64,000 bases of DNA from Micavibrio sp. UBA6212 (GTDB lineage Bacteria; Pseudomonadota; Alphaproteobacteria; Micavibrionales; Micavibrionaceae), in contig DISK01000010.1 in the NCBI GenBank assembly GCA_002421905.1, positions 62,001 to 126,000 on the forward strand, read 5' to 3'. Of the stretch, positions 9,316-18,178 are shown piece after piece. The notes beneath the pieces are model-generated. The model was not told the DNA's origin. It saw only the letters and a list, made by a program, of their open reading frames with translations, and ran no database searches. How positions within the stretch are numbered: position 1 is the stretch's first letter; every line of letters begins with the position of its first letter. The translations under genes and the position numbers were made by a program.

Positions 9316-10137
9316 CTAAACGCTCTCAAGGATTTTCTTAATAGGTTGCATTAAGTTGGCATTGGCGGCGAGAATACAGTCTCCATATACTGGATTTTTA
9401 TCTCCTGTTAGGCTTATAACTGAACCACCAGCTTCTTTGACAATTAATGCCCCGGCGGCAACATCCCAAGGAGATAGCCCATTTTCCCAGAATCCATCAA
9501 GTCGTCCTGCTGCTACATAACATAAATCAAGAGCGGCGGCCCCCATGCGACGAAAACCACTGGTTTTTCCCATCAGGGCGGCGAATTGTTTAGTCATTAA
9601 TGTCTGCGCATCCAATGACTTGGAAGCAGCATCTCCACCGCCGATAACAGCCATATCTAGGTCACGACGGGCGGAAACCCTTAAACGGCGTTTTTGCATA
9701 AATGCGCCCGAGCCTTTTTCTGCATGAAAGACTTCGTTTTTGATGGGATCCATTACCAATCCGGCAATCATTTCTCGCCCCATAGCAGTCTGACGTTCAA
9801 TCCCGATTGAGATATTAAAATGTGGAATGCCATGAAGAAAGTTGGTTGTTCCATCCAAAGGATCAATGATAAAGCGGAATTCCTCTTGCCCGGCGATAGC
9901 CCCATCGGCTGCAATCTCGCCGCTTTCCTCCAAAAGAAACCCGAAAGTTGGACGTGATTTCTTAAGCTCTTCATACAGGATTTTTTCGGACCTTTTATCG
10001 GCGGCGGATACAAAATTTGCTGGCCCTTTACGAGAGACTTGAAGATGTTCAACTTCCCCGAAATCTCGCACAAGGGATTTGGCGGCTTTTTCTGCAGCAC
10101 GCAGCATAATGGTCAAATTGGGCGATAAATTAGACAT
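9316..10137 (-). CDS. suhB: Inositol-1-monophosphatase family protein (SuhB-like)
   Basis: 273-residue cytosolic Mg2+-dependent phosphatase. Motif A is present (DPLDGTTNFLHGIPHF, about residues 92-107), as are the metal-binding EESGE upstream and motif B (SPWDVAAGALIVKEAGG). Family members hydrolyse inositol phosphates; SuhB of enterobacteria also acts in rRNA antitermination. Substrate cannot be assigned. It lies between dciA and the OmpA-like gene, an insertion into the usual mutY-dciA-dsbA-smc order. Confidence 0.85.
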   Translation of the reverse strand: MSNLSPNLTIMLRAAEKAAKSLVRDFGEVEHLQVSRKGPANFVSAADKRSEKILYEELKKSRPTFGFLLEESGEIAADGAIAGQEEFRFIIDPLDGTTNFLHGIPHFNISIGIERQTAMGREMIAGLVMDPIKNEVFHAEKGSGAFMQKRRLRVSARRDLDMAVIGGGDAASKSLDAQTLMTKQFAALMGKTSGFRRMGAAALDLCYVAAGRLDGFWENGLSPWDVAAGALIVKEAGGSVISLTGDKNPVYGDCILAANANLMQPIKKILESV

Positions 10138-10177
10138 TCTCGGGGTTCTCTTCTATTTACAATGTGAATATTTTGGC

Positions 10178-10690
10178 TCAGCCAGAGGTTCGATTAAATT
10201 TCGAACGCTCCTTCCTTAGTACGCTTTGACCTAGTTTTTCAAGACGTTTCCTTATATCTTCATCTTCAATCTCTTCTAAAACCCCATCCAAACGTCTTAA
10301 TTCTTCTTGGGAGGGGGGCTCATTTCGCGGTTTCTCATATCCATAATCTCCAGAATTGACACTATTGGTGGCTATATGGACAAAACGGATCGAAGTAATC
10401 CATTTTTCCCCGTAGAGTTGGTTCAGCCGCTCTAGAATCAAGTCTTTTTGATAATGAAGTGCCGCGGCATCGGCACTGCTGGCGCCAATATCAAGGGAGG
10501 CTTGAGGCTTTTCTCCTTTGGTTTTTGGCTTACGGTAGTGTATTTTGACTGGCTGGGTCTTGTTTGCCATCTCCATGCCGACAATGTCGGCCCATTGTGA
10601 CAAGATACGACCCAATGCCACAAATTTCCGGCTGAATGCTTCAGACGTCAAACGGGAAACCGAAACGGCGAGGGGGCGTAAATCCGACAT
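10178..10690 (-). CDS. dciA: DciA-like DUF721 protein
   Basis: 170 residues from the ATG at 10690. An upstream in-frame extension would run into mutY and is rejected. The N-terminal DUF721 region has the AFSRKFVALGRILSQWADIVG helix and a later QKDLILERLNQLYGEKWI segment with beta-alpha KH-like character. A charged C-terminus follows. DciA proteins load the replicative helicase DnaB in bacteria lacking DnaC. The gene is divergent from mutY with start codons only 21 bases apart, a conserved pairing in alphaproteobacteria. Confidence 0.78.
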   Translation of the reverse strand: MSDLRPLAVSVSRLTSEAFSRKFVALGRILSQWADIVGMEMANKTQPVKIHYRKPKTKGEKPQASLDIGASSADAAALHYQKDLILERLNQLYGEKWITSIRFVHIATNSVNSGDYGYEKPRNEPPSQEELRRLDGVLEEIEDEDIRKRLEKLGQSVLRKERSKFNRTSG

Positions 10691-10711
10691 AACACATGTT
10701 GTAACTCTGTA

Positions 10712-11800
10712 ATGAAAAAAAGTCACGTTTTTGAATGGAATAACTCTGCCTTTCAGCAAAAGGTTCTGGCGTGGTATGACCAAAACCGCAGAATTTTACC
10801 GTGGAGAGCCAAAAAAAATTCCAAACCCTCCCCATACCATGTCTGGCTTTCTGAAGTCATGTTGCAGCAAACAACGGTTCCTGCAGTAAAAAAATACTTC
10901 GAGAGGTTTACTTCCCTGTGGCCCACGATTCATGATCTGGCCAATAGCCCTCCTGATGCTGTTATGCAGGAATGGGCGGGGTTGGGCTACTATGCTCGCG
11001 CCCGAAATCTGATTAAATGTGCAGGAATTGTCTCCGCCGACCTAAATGGAAAATTCCCTGAAACTGAAAAAGATCTGAAGCTTTTGCCTGGTATTGGTCC
11101 CTATACGGCAGCAGCCATTTCGTCCATTGCGTTCGGAAATAATTCTGTGGTTGTTGATGGAAATGTTGAGCGTATTGCCTCTCGGGTATTCATGGTAGAT
11201 AACCCGATGCCCTTGGCTAAAAAAGAAATTCACGCCTTGGCAAAACATTTTTATGAAGGTATTACAAGCAAAAGGGCTGGCGATATGCCGCAGGCTCTCA
11301 TGGATATTGGAGCCACAGTCTGTACCCCAAAATCTCCTAAATGTGAAATATGCCCCATATCTGATCTGTGTACAGTGAAGCAACGTAACGAAAATCCAAA
11401 TTTGTATCCGCGTAAACTGCCTAAAGCGAAAAAACCTCATAGGGAAGGAAAGGTATATTGGTTAGAGACCGAGGCAAAACAGATACTTATTGAAAAAAGA
11501 TCCGACGAGCGGATGCTTGGTTGGATGTTTGGGTTTCCGGGGACCAGCTGGGATGGAGTCGGAAATGATTTCACCGCTCCTGATATTGACTGGGATATGG
11601 TAGGAGATGTTACGCATATCTTTACGCATTTCTCTTTGAAATTGGAAGTTTTGCGAGGTAGAATGCCTGTAGGTAAGGTAAAATTAAATAAAAATCAGTA
11701 CCTTATTGATATAACTGAAGTAGAAAATGTTGGTTTTCCAAGTTTATACAAAAAGGTTCTTAAACTGGCCCTGCCAGCTCGGAATATGGATCCGGAATAG
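10712..11800 (+). CDS. mutY: A/G-specific adenine DNA glycosylase MutY
   Basis: 362 residues. The helix-hairpin-helix domain carries catalytic Glu48 (SEVMLQQT), the hairpin LLPGIGPYTA (about 124-133) and Asp149 (VVDGNVER). The iron-sulfur cysteines are Cys204, 211, 214 and 220 (C-x6-C-x2-C-x5-C). The C-terminal NUDIX-like domain (about 235-362) reads 8-oxoguanine in the template strand. The enzyme removes adenine mispaired with 8-oxoG. It is divergent from dciA with almost no spacer and has no clear Shine-Dalgarno. Confidence 0.95.
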   Translation: MKKSHVFEWNNSAFQQKVLAWYDQNRRILPWRAKKNSKPSPYHVWLSEVMLQQTTVPAVKKYFERFTSLWPTIHDLANSPPDAVMQEWAGLGYYARARNLIKCAGIVSADLNGKFPETEKDLKLLPGIGPYTAAAISSIAFGNNSVVVDGNVERIASRVFMVDNPMPLAKKEIHALAKHFYEGITSKRAGDMPQALMDIGATVCTPKSPKCEICPISDLCTVKQRNENPNLYPRKLPKAKKPHREGKVYWLETEAKQILIEKRSDERMLGWMFGFPGTSWDGVGNDFTAPDIDWDMVGDVTHIFTHFSLKLEVLRGRMPVGKVKLNKNQYLIDITEVENVGFPSLYKKVLKLALPARNMDPE

Positions 11801-11831
11801 CAGGGCATAACACCTATAAGGTATTATAAAG

Positions 11832-12722
11832 ATGTCTGTTACCAAGAAAGTTGGCTTGCTTTCTCCTTATTTTATTTTCGCACTGGCGATCATTTTCTTT
11901 GCTCAGGCTGTTTTTGCCCAAGATGGGCTGGAGACGAGCCCTAAGCCCCCAGAGTCGTCTCCAAAAGCTGAAGTCTCCAAATCAACAGAAGTCCTACAAA
12001 ATATTCTCCAGAAACAAACAGGGGAAGAAGAAGCAAAAGATAAAAAATTAGCGGTAGTTCGCTATGTTCCTGCTACTCCTCAGAATATTGTTCGTCTAAT
12101 GTGGGCGCTGGGCGCATATAATCTAAATGACACTGCTGCAGTTAACAATTATATTCATCGAACGGAATGCTATCTTTACGAAAAGTATTATAACGATGAA
12201 TTTGAGTGGAGAAAAGTTCAAGTAGCAACTATCTCGTACTTGAAAAAATATGCGGAAGGTTTTTCCAACTACATTGAAATTATTCAACCCGTGCAAATTG
12301 GTCGTTATGACTTTGATTTACAAGGGTTCTCTATTAGAAATGAAAATGAATTATATAACATGACGGCAATTCAGATTTCTGATTCAAAGGGAGTTTACAC
12401 AAATTGCAATTTCCCTGCTGAAGCCCCTAGGTTTACCACGGCAGCAATTGTTAAACTGAAAAATCCTATTAATATTGACTTTATTCGAGTTCCTCATGCG
12501 CTTGCAAAAGAATATATTCGCTTTTTAGAAGAAAAACATGGTCGCTTGATTGCAAATAAGGAGGTCTTTTTTAGGTATAGAATCCGTATCGACAGATTTT
12601 CAAACTATGAGTCGTTGAGAAATCTGGGGGATGCTCTGGTTTTTTCCGGTAAGGTCATGCAAATAGATGTCTATGCAGATCAGGAAATGTTCCTGCCTTT
12701 ATTCTCTCAAAAATTTGATTAG
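11832..12722 (+). CDS. Secreted protein of unknown function (possibly DUF4852-like)
   Basis: 296 residues. A signal peptide (about 1-29, ending VFAQ) precedes a Pro/Ser/Lys/Glu-rich linker (30-75) and a folded domain rich in Tyr, Asn and Ile (80-296) with many alternating beta-like strands. It resembles alphaproteobacterial periplasmic proteins annotated DUF4852, but I am not certain of the family. Translation likely starts at 11832 after AAGGTATTATAAAG. It lies 31 bases after mutY and converges on folB. No catalytic motif is evident. Confidence 0.6.
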   Translation: MSVTKKVGLLSPYFIFALAIIFFAQAVFAQDGLETSPKPPESSPKAEVSKSTEVLQNILQKQTGEEEAKDKKLAVVRYVPATPQNIVRLMWALGAYNLNDTAAVNNYIHRTECYLYEKYYNDEFEWRKVQVATISYLKKYAEGFSNYIEIIQPVQIGRYDFDLQGFSIRNENELYNMTAIQISDSKGVYTNCNFPAEAPRFTTAAIVKLKNPINIDFIRVPHALAKEYIRFLEEKHGRLIANKEVFFRYRIRIDRFSNYESLRNLGDALVFSGKVMQIDVYADQEMFLPLFSQKFD

Positions 12723-12735
12723 CATATTATGCAGT

Positions 12736-13110
12736 TTATGCAGTTAAGTTGGATGCTGTTCTGATAATGCGTGCGCCTACAATTCCCTCAGTGTATATAT
12801 CGAGTTTCTCAACAGCAACCTCGACGCAGAAAACTTTCACATCATTCAGGCAATATTGGGCAAGATGTTCGGCGAGAGTTTCTACCAGTTCATGGTGGAC
12901 GTCTGCAAGACGTCTGATCTCCTTTACAACTCCCTCGTATGAGGCTGTATCCTCAATACAGTCATGAGGAACTCTAAAATGATCCAGTTCCATACTAATG
13001 GAGACGCAAATTCTTTGTGGAGAGAGGTGCTCACTTTCATAAATGCCAATCCGCGCGGGAAGTATAAAATCCCGCACGGTAACAAATGTTTTATTGGCTT
13101 CGCTGCGCAT
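12736..13110 (-). CDS. folB: Dihydroneopterin aldolase-family protein FolB
   Basis: 124 residues with the tunnelling-fold pattern of FolB: VRDFILPARIGIYESEH with the conserved Glu and nearby Gln (SPQR), the helix pair around ETLAEHLAQ, and the Lys of EVAVEKLDIY that binds the pterin. The reaction converts dihydroneopterin to 6-hydroxymethyl-dihydropterin in folate synthesis. It begins 2 bases after the ccrM stop, so the two genes are one transcript. Confidence 0.82.
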   Translation of the reverse strand: MRSEANKTFVTVRDFILPARIGIYESEHLSPQRICVSISMELDHFRVPHDCIEDTASYEGVVKEIRRLADVHHELVETLAEHLAQYCLNDVKVFCVEVAVEKLDIYTEGIVGARIIRTASNLTA

Positions 13111-13112
13111 CT

Positions 13113-14288
<1,176 letters not shown>

Positions 14289-14317
14289 TTATTTTTTCCT
14301 TTGAATAAGCGACCAAC

Positions 14318-14410
14318 GAATCATGAATCATTTGAGAGTTCCCGTCAAGGTTTTTTCGACAATAATCAGTTACGATTCATTTATGTGAATCAATAAGTTA
14401 TTAACGATTC
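14318..14410. promoter_or_regulatory. Cluster of five GANTC methylation sites before ccrM
   Basis: GANTC occurs at 14318-14322, 14325-14329, 14374-14378, 14387-14391 and 14406-14410, with a sixth at 14465-14469 inside the preceding gene. A palindromic site with four fixed bases is expected about once per 256 bases, so five in 93 bases is a clear excess. This is the target of the adjacent methylase. Confidence 0.8.
14320..14348 (-). promoter_or_regulatory. Predicted ccrM promoter
   Basis: On the minus strand TTGACG (14343-14348) and CATGAT (14320-14325) are separated by exactly 17 bases, matching sigma70 at 5 of 6 and 4 of 6 positions. The -10 hexamer overlaps two GANTC sites (14318-14322, 14325-14329). 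The implied leader is short (about 25 bases). Confidence 0.55.
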
Positions 14411-14461
14411 CTCACGTGTCGAATATGGATATAAAATAATAAAGATCGCGATATCAGATGC

Positions 14462-15541
14462 TTAGATTCTTGACATACGACTTTTGCGCCGGACAGCTGA
14501 GATAGTGGACTGGAGCAATATCAACAGCCCGAGCCCCATTAGGCCCTTGTAATATAAGCCCTGCCAAATACCTCTGTTCACAACAACCTCAGAAGGAGAT
14601 GTTGGTAAATAATATACCTGTACCTTGTCCCCTGATGTAACAGAGAAAGAGGAGGGAAAAAACCGTGCAAACTCGTCCCGATAAGATAATTTCCTGTTAC
14701 TTTCATCGCGGTAAATAATTTTATAGCCACCATTCCCTTTAACATATTTTCCGGTGGACATGTTGGCTCTTTCAATAAACTTGTTTTCCTTATCATATAA
14801 ATAATATCCGCCCACAATAATGGCCATAGCCACTAATAAAACCAATGGGTACAAGCGTTGTTGCAAGAGGTCCTCTTTTTTAAGCAGGATAGCAACATCC
14901 TGAGCGCTAAGAAGTGGTAAGGTCTTTCTTTTATCGTTCCGCTGATGATTGAGCCGTATTTTGAAACTTTCCTTGGTCCCCCTGAGACCTTTGGGAATAA
15001 TGATTTTACTTTTACGCACCTTGAGAGCTATTTGTAAAAAGAAAAGTCCCCAAACTCCAATTGTTATAAACGTTATTTTTGCAAAAGTAGCCGCCCCGAA
15101 AATCATACCCCCACCAACACCAACAAAGATAATGGATATAATCAGCCACACCAATCCAACCGGGGACACCCAATCCTGAGTATCCGCATCGACTTTAACT
15201 TTTACAAAACGTCCTGGAATTTTATCGCGAAGATATGATGATCCGGATAGGGACTCGGCTTGCGTGATTTGTCCATTGTCTCCGACATATTCGAAAACCG
15301 GATAGTACATATTTTCATTTGAACTTGTTGTTTTAGAATTTTCTACACGAACACCAATAATTTTCGCTTTGGCTATTCTTTGATCTTTTCCCATGAAAAT
15401 CTCAGAATAGGTCATTAACAAACCAAGCCCAAGAAAGATAAGACCACCCAGTATAAACCCACCTTGAGCCAGCGAAATCAAGATGCTCTGAATCCAAAAA
15501 AACGGGTCACCTATGTCGTGTGAAGAAATAAAGAAATCCAT
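14462..15541 (-). CDS. DUF3592-type membrane protein
   Basis: 359 residues. There are hydrophobic helices near the N-terminus (about 17-45), in the middle (about 128-170), after residue 230 and near the C-terminus. Between them lie two extracytoplasmic beta-rich segments of DUF3592 type: a first YPVFEYVGDNGQ to PGRFVKVKVD block and a second, more diverged one (YKIIYRDESNR to DKVQVYYLP). Function of this family is unknown. It starts 5 bases after rnhB, at the end of the pepN-pta-ackA-rnhB transcript, and separates rnhB from ccrM, which are often direct neighbours. Confidence 0.7.
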   Translation of the reverse strand: MDFFISSHDIGDPFFWIQSILISLAQGGFILGGLIFLGLGLLMTYSEIFMGKDQRIAKAKIIGVRVENSKTTSSNENMYYPVFEYVGDNGQITQAESLSGSSYLRDKIPGRFVKVKVDADTQDWVSPVGLVWLIISIIFVGVGGGMIFGAATFAKITFITIGVWGLFFLQIALKVRKSKIIIPKGLRGTKESFKIRLNHQRNDKRKTLPLLSAQDVAILLKKEDLLQQRLYPLVLLVAMAIIVGGYYLYDKENKFIERANMSTGKYVKGNGGYKIIYRDESNRKLSYRDEFARFFPSSFSVTSGDKVQVYYLPTSPSEVVVNRGIWQGLYYKGLMGLGLLILLQSTISAVRRKSRMSRI

Positions 15542-15545
15542 GATA

Positions 15546-16172
15546 TTATCCCGCTTTTCTTATTAGGGCGTCTCTCACTGGGGCAAATGTTTTTCTGTGG
15601 TATGGAGTAACCCCAAAAGACGAAAGTGCGTTCATGTGTGTGGATGTCCCATATCCCGCATTCGTGTCCCAACCATATTGAGGAAAGGTTTTTGCCAATT
15701 CCTCCATGAGGCTGTCGCGGGTAACTTTTGCGAGAATTGAAGCGGCCGCAATCGAAACTGATTTACTGTCTCCCTTAACAACAGTTTTGTGGTTCCAAGG
15801 CCAGTTTTTTGGTGACCTGTTCCCATCAATTAAAACCATTTGAGGTGATGGAGAACATGACTCCAAGGCGCGGTACATGGCAAGAAAAGTTGCCTGCAAA
15901 ATATTGATCTGATCAATTTCCTCTACACTCGCCATGCCAATGCCAAATATGCATTGGGTTTTGATGGATGAAAAAAGTATATCCCGTTTGGCAGCAGATA
16001 GTTTTTTGCTATCGCGCACTTGCGACCACACTGGATGCAAACGGTTTTTCTGGGGAATATAGACGCAAGCTGAAACAACTGGCCCAGCCAAAGGCCCACG
16101 ACCAACCTCATCAACCCCGAATATATGGGGGAATTCAAATTGGTCTTCAATGTCAAAATTAGGACGTGTCAT
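15546..16172 (-). CDS. rnhB: Ribonuclease HII
   Basis: 208 residues. The signature FGVDEVGRGPLAGPVV provides the first catalytic Asp and Glu, LIDGNRSPK the next Asp, and the C-terminal GYGTSTHMNAL the substrate-binding loop. It incises RNA-DNA junctions, especially single ribonucleotides in DNA. The ATG overlaps the ackA stop by 4 bases (ATGA), so it is translationally coupled to ackA. Confidence 0.94.
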   Translation of the reverse strand: MTRPNFDIEDQFEFPHIFGVDEVGRGPLAGPVVSACVYIPQKNRLHPVWSQVRDSKKLSAAKRDILFSSIKTQCIFGIGMASVEEIDQINILQATFLAMYRALESCSPSPQMVLIDGNRSPKNWPWNHKTVVKGDSKSVSIAAASILAKVTRDSLMEELAKTFPQYGWDTNAGYGTSTHMNALSSFGVTPYHRKTFAPVRDALIRKAG

Positions 16173-17239
16173 ATTGAGAGAATTAACTTTCTGACATTTT
16201 CGGCAATGGATAATTCTTCGTTGGTGGGTATCACTAACACCTCAAAATGTGGCAAAAAGCTGAGTTGTTGCGTAACGGCTTGACGAACCAATGCAGAGTT
16301 TTCTCCAATTCCTCCGGTAAAAACTAAAGCATCCATACCACCAAGAGTGGCCATCATTTGGCAAATATGTTGGGACGTTTTATGAACAAATACATCAATT
16401 GCAAATTTTGCGTCCGAATTGTGTTCGGCATTTTCTTCCAGAGTTTTCATGTCATTGGAAAGATTGCTTAGGCCCAATAACCCTGATTTGTGATAGAGAA
16501 TTTTGGCTAGCTCCTCGAAACTTTTTCCCATGGCCATGCCAAGGTATAAAACAAGCCCCGGATCGACGCTCCCCGATCTAGTGCCCATAGGGAGTCCCTC
16601 AAGTGCAGTTAGGCCCATTGTTGTATCAATACTGCGCCCGTTTTTGACCGCGCACAAACTGGCCCCATTTCCTAAATGGGCAATAACGGTTTTGTTACTG
16701 TATAAATCTGGACGCTCACCTCTTAGTTTCGAGCAGATAGACTGGTAAGACAGGCCGTGGAATCCGAATTTGCGTAGGCCGCGTTGTCTGAGATCCTTGG
16801 GAAGGGCATAAGCATCCATGACAGGGTCGTGACCCGCGTGAAATGCAGTATCAAAATCAGCATACTGGGGCATATCCGGCGCCAAAGACCTTAAAACCGA
16901 AATTGCATCCAAATTGTGAGGCTGGTGCAACGGAGCAAAAACCGAAAGGCTTCGAAGATCATCCATGACCTCGTCTGTCACTAGAACTGGTGTATCGTAG
17001 AAATCTCCTCCATGTACTACTCTGTGGGCAGCAGCCTTGATATTGAATTTTTTTGTATCTTCTAGAAGTTGTTCAAATGCCTGTCTGTGAGTCTGGCAAA
17101 GGGATCCACTTTCACCAATTCTCTCAATCTTATCTCCATCAAGGGGGGACAGGCTATCCCAATCAAACACACGATACTTTACGCTCGAAGACCCTGCGTT
17201 TATAACGAGCAGTGATTCTGTATGTTGTTGTCCGGTCAT
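16169..17239 (-). CDS. ackA: Acetate kinase
   Basis: 356 residues of the ASKHA fold: LLVINAGSSSVKYRVF at the N-terminus, HRVVHGG, HLGNGASLCAV with the phosphate-binding loop, and FTGGIGENS near the end. It interconverts acetyl phosphate plus ADP and acetate plus ATP. It is about 40 residues shorter than many AckA proteins but no core motif is missing. It follows pta with a one-base overlap, giving the full acetyl-CoA to acetate route. Confidence 0.92.
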   Translation of the reverse strand: MTGQQHTESLLVINAGSSSVKYRVFDWDSLSPLDGDKIERIGESGSLCQTHRQAFEQLLEDTKKFNIKAAAHRVVHGGDFYDTPVLVTDEVMDDLRSLSVFAPLHQPHNLDAISVLRSLAPDMPQYADFDTAFHAGHDPVMDAYALPKDLRQRGLRKFGFHGLSYQSICSKLRGERPDLYSNKTVIAHLGNGASLCAVKNGRSIDTTMGLTALEGLPMGTRSGSVDPGLVLYLGMAMGKSFEELAKILYHKSGLLGLSNLSNDMKTLEENAEHNSDAKFAIDVFVHKTSQHICQMMATLGGMDALVFTGGIGENSALVRQAVTQQLSFLPHFEVLVIPTNEELSIAENVRKLILSI

Positions 17240-18174
17240 TAGACAAAAGCTCCAGCTTGTCTTGCTGCAGCCATTTTAACAGCCAAAGCACATGACATTA
17301 GTCGTGTGTCTATACTATCTGCCCGTGATGTTAAAATGATAGGGACACGAGCTCCAAGGATTAACCCTGCTGCACGGGCATTGGCAAGAAATGTTAATTG
17401 CTTGGACATGATGTTCGCAGATTCAAGGTTAGGTGGGATAATAATGTCGGGATCACCAGCTACATCGGATAGAATATTTTTTGATGCTGCGGCCACCTTA
17501 CTGATGGCGTTATCAAAGGCCAATGGGCCATCAAGTATGCCACCCAGGATCTGTCCACGATCGGACATTTTGCAAAGACAGGCGGCATCAATTGTTGCTT
17601 GCATCTTTGAGTTAACGGTTTCAACCGCCGCCAGCAGAGCCACTTTGGGTTTATGATCGAAGCCGAACAGAGAGCTCCAGAAATATATAGCATTCTGACA
17701 GATGTCGGCTTTGACATCTAAATCAGGTGTAATATTAACTGCCGCGTCACTAATAACCAAAGGTTTATGATAGGTTGGAATTTCCATTAGATATGCGTGG
17801 GATATTCTGCGCTCGGTCATTAAAGAGCGCGTCACGACAACAGAATGCAATATTTCATCACTGTGAAGGGCCCCCTTCATCAAGGCTTCGACTTCGGAGC
17901 TGGCAGCCATACGAGCCGCTCGTGAGGCTGCGTCATGGCTATGCTCCGCATCAACGATTTCCCATTGAGAAATATCAATCTTGGCTTCTTTTGCGGCAGC
18001 CTCAATGCGATCTTTTGGCCCTACCAGAACAGGCAGAATAAGATTTTTTTCAAATGCTTCATAGGCAACTTCAATATCTGAAGGTCTAACCGGATGAACA
18101 ACTGCAGTCCGGAGAGGGGGGAGAACCTGACAAGATTCTATAGCTTTCTGAAAGCAGTCTGGACACTTATTCAT
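17239..18174 (-). CDS. pta: Phosphate acetyl/butyryltransferase
   Basis: 311 residues of the compact PTA/PTB class without regulatory N-terminal domains. Characteristic stretches are the N-terminal RTAVVHPVRPSD, the HSHDAASRAA helix and the C-terminal LILGARVPIILTSRADS. It transfers an acyl group from CoA to phosphate; pairing with ackA favours acetyl-CoA as substrate, but butyryl specificity cannot be excluded from sequence alone. It starts 4 bases after pepN. Confidence 0.88.
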   Translation of the reverse strand: MNKCPDCFQKAIESCQVLPPLRTAVVHPVRPSDIEVAYEAFEKNLILPVLVGPKDRIEAAAKEAKIDISQWEIVDAEHSHDAASRAARMAASSEVEALMKGALHSDEILHSVVVTRSLMTERRISHAYLMEIPTYHKPLVISDAAVNITPDLDVKADICQNAIYFWSSLFGFDHKPKVALLAAVETVNSKMQATIDAACLCKMSDRGQILGGILDGPLAFDNAISKVAAASKNILSDVAGDPDIIIPPNLESANIMSKQLTFLANARAAGLILGARVPIILTSRADSIDTRLMSCALAVKMAAARQAGAFV

Positions 18175-18178
18175 AATA

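Noticed and set aside
10691..10783. N-terminal extension of dciA
   Set aside because: It would overlap mutY, and the family begins at the ATG at 10690.
14398..14410. CtrA half-site TTAACGAT in the ccrM upstream region
   Set aside because: It differs from TTAACCAT and no second TTAA lies at the 7-base spacing, so CtrA control is not supported.
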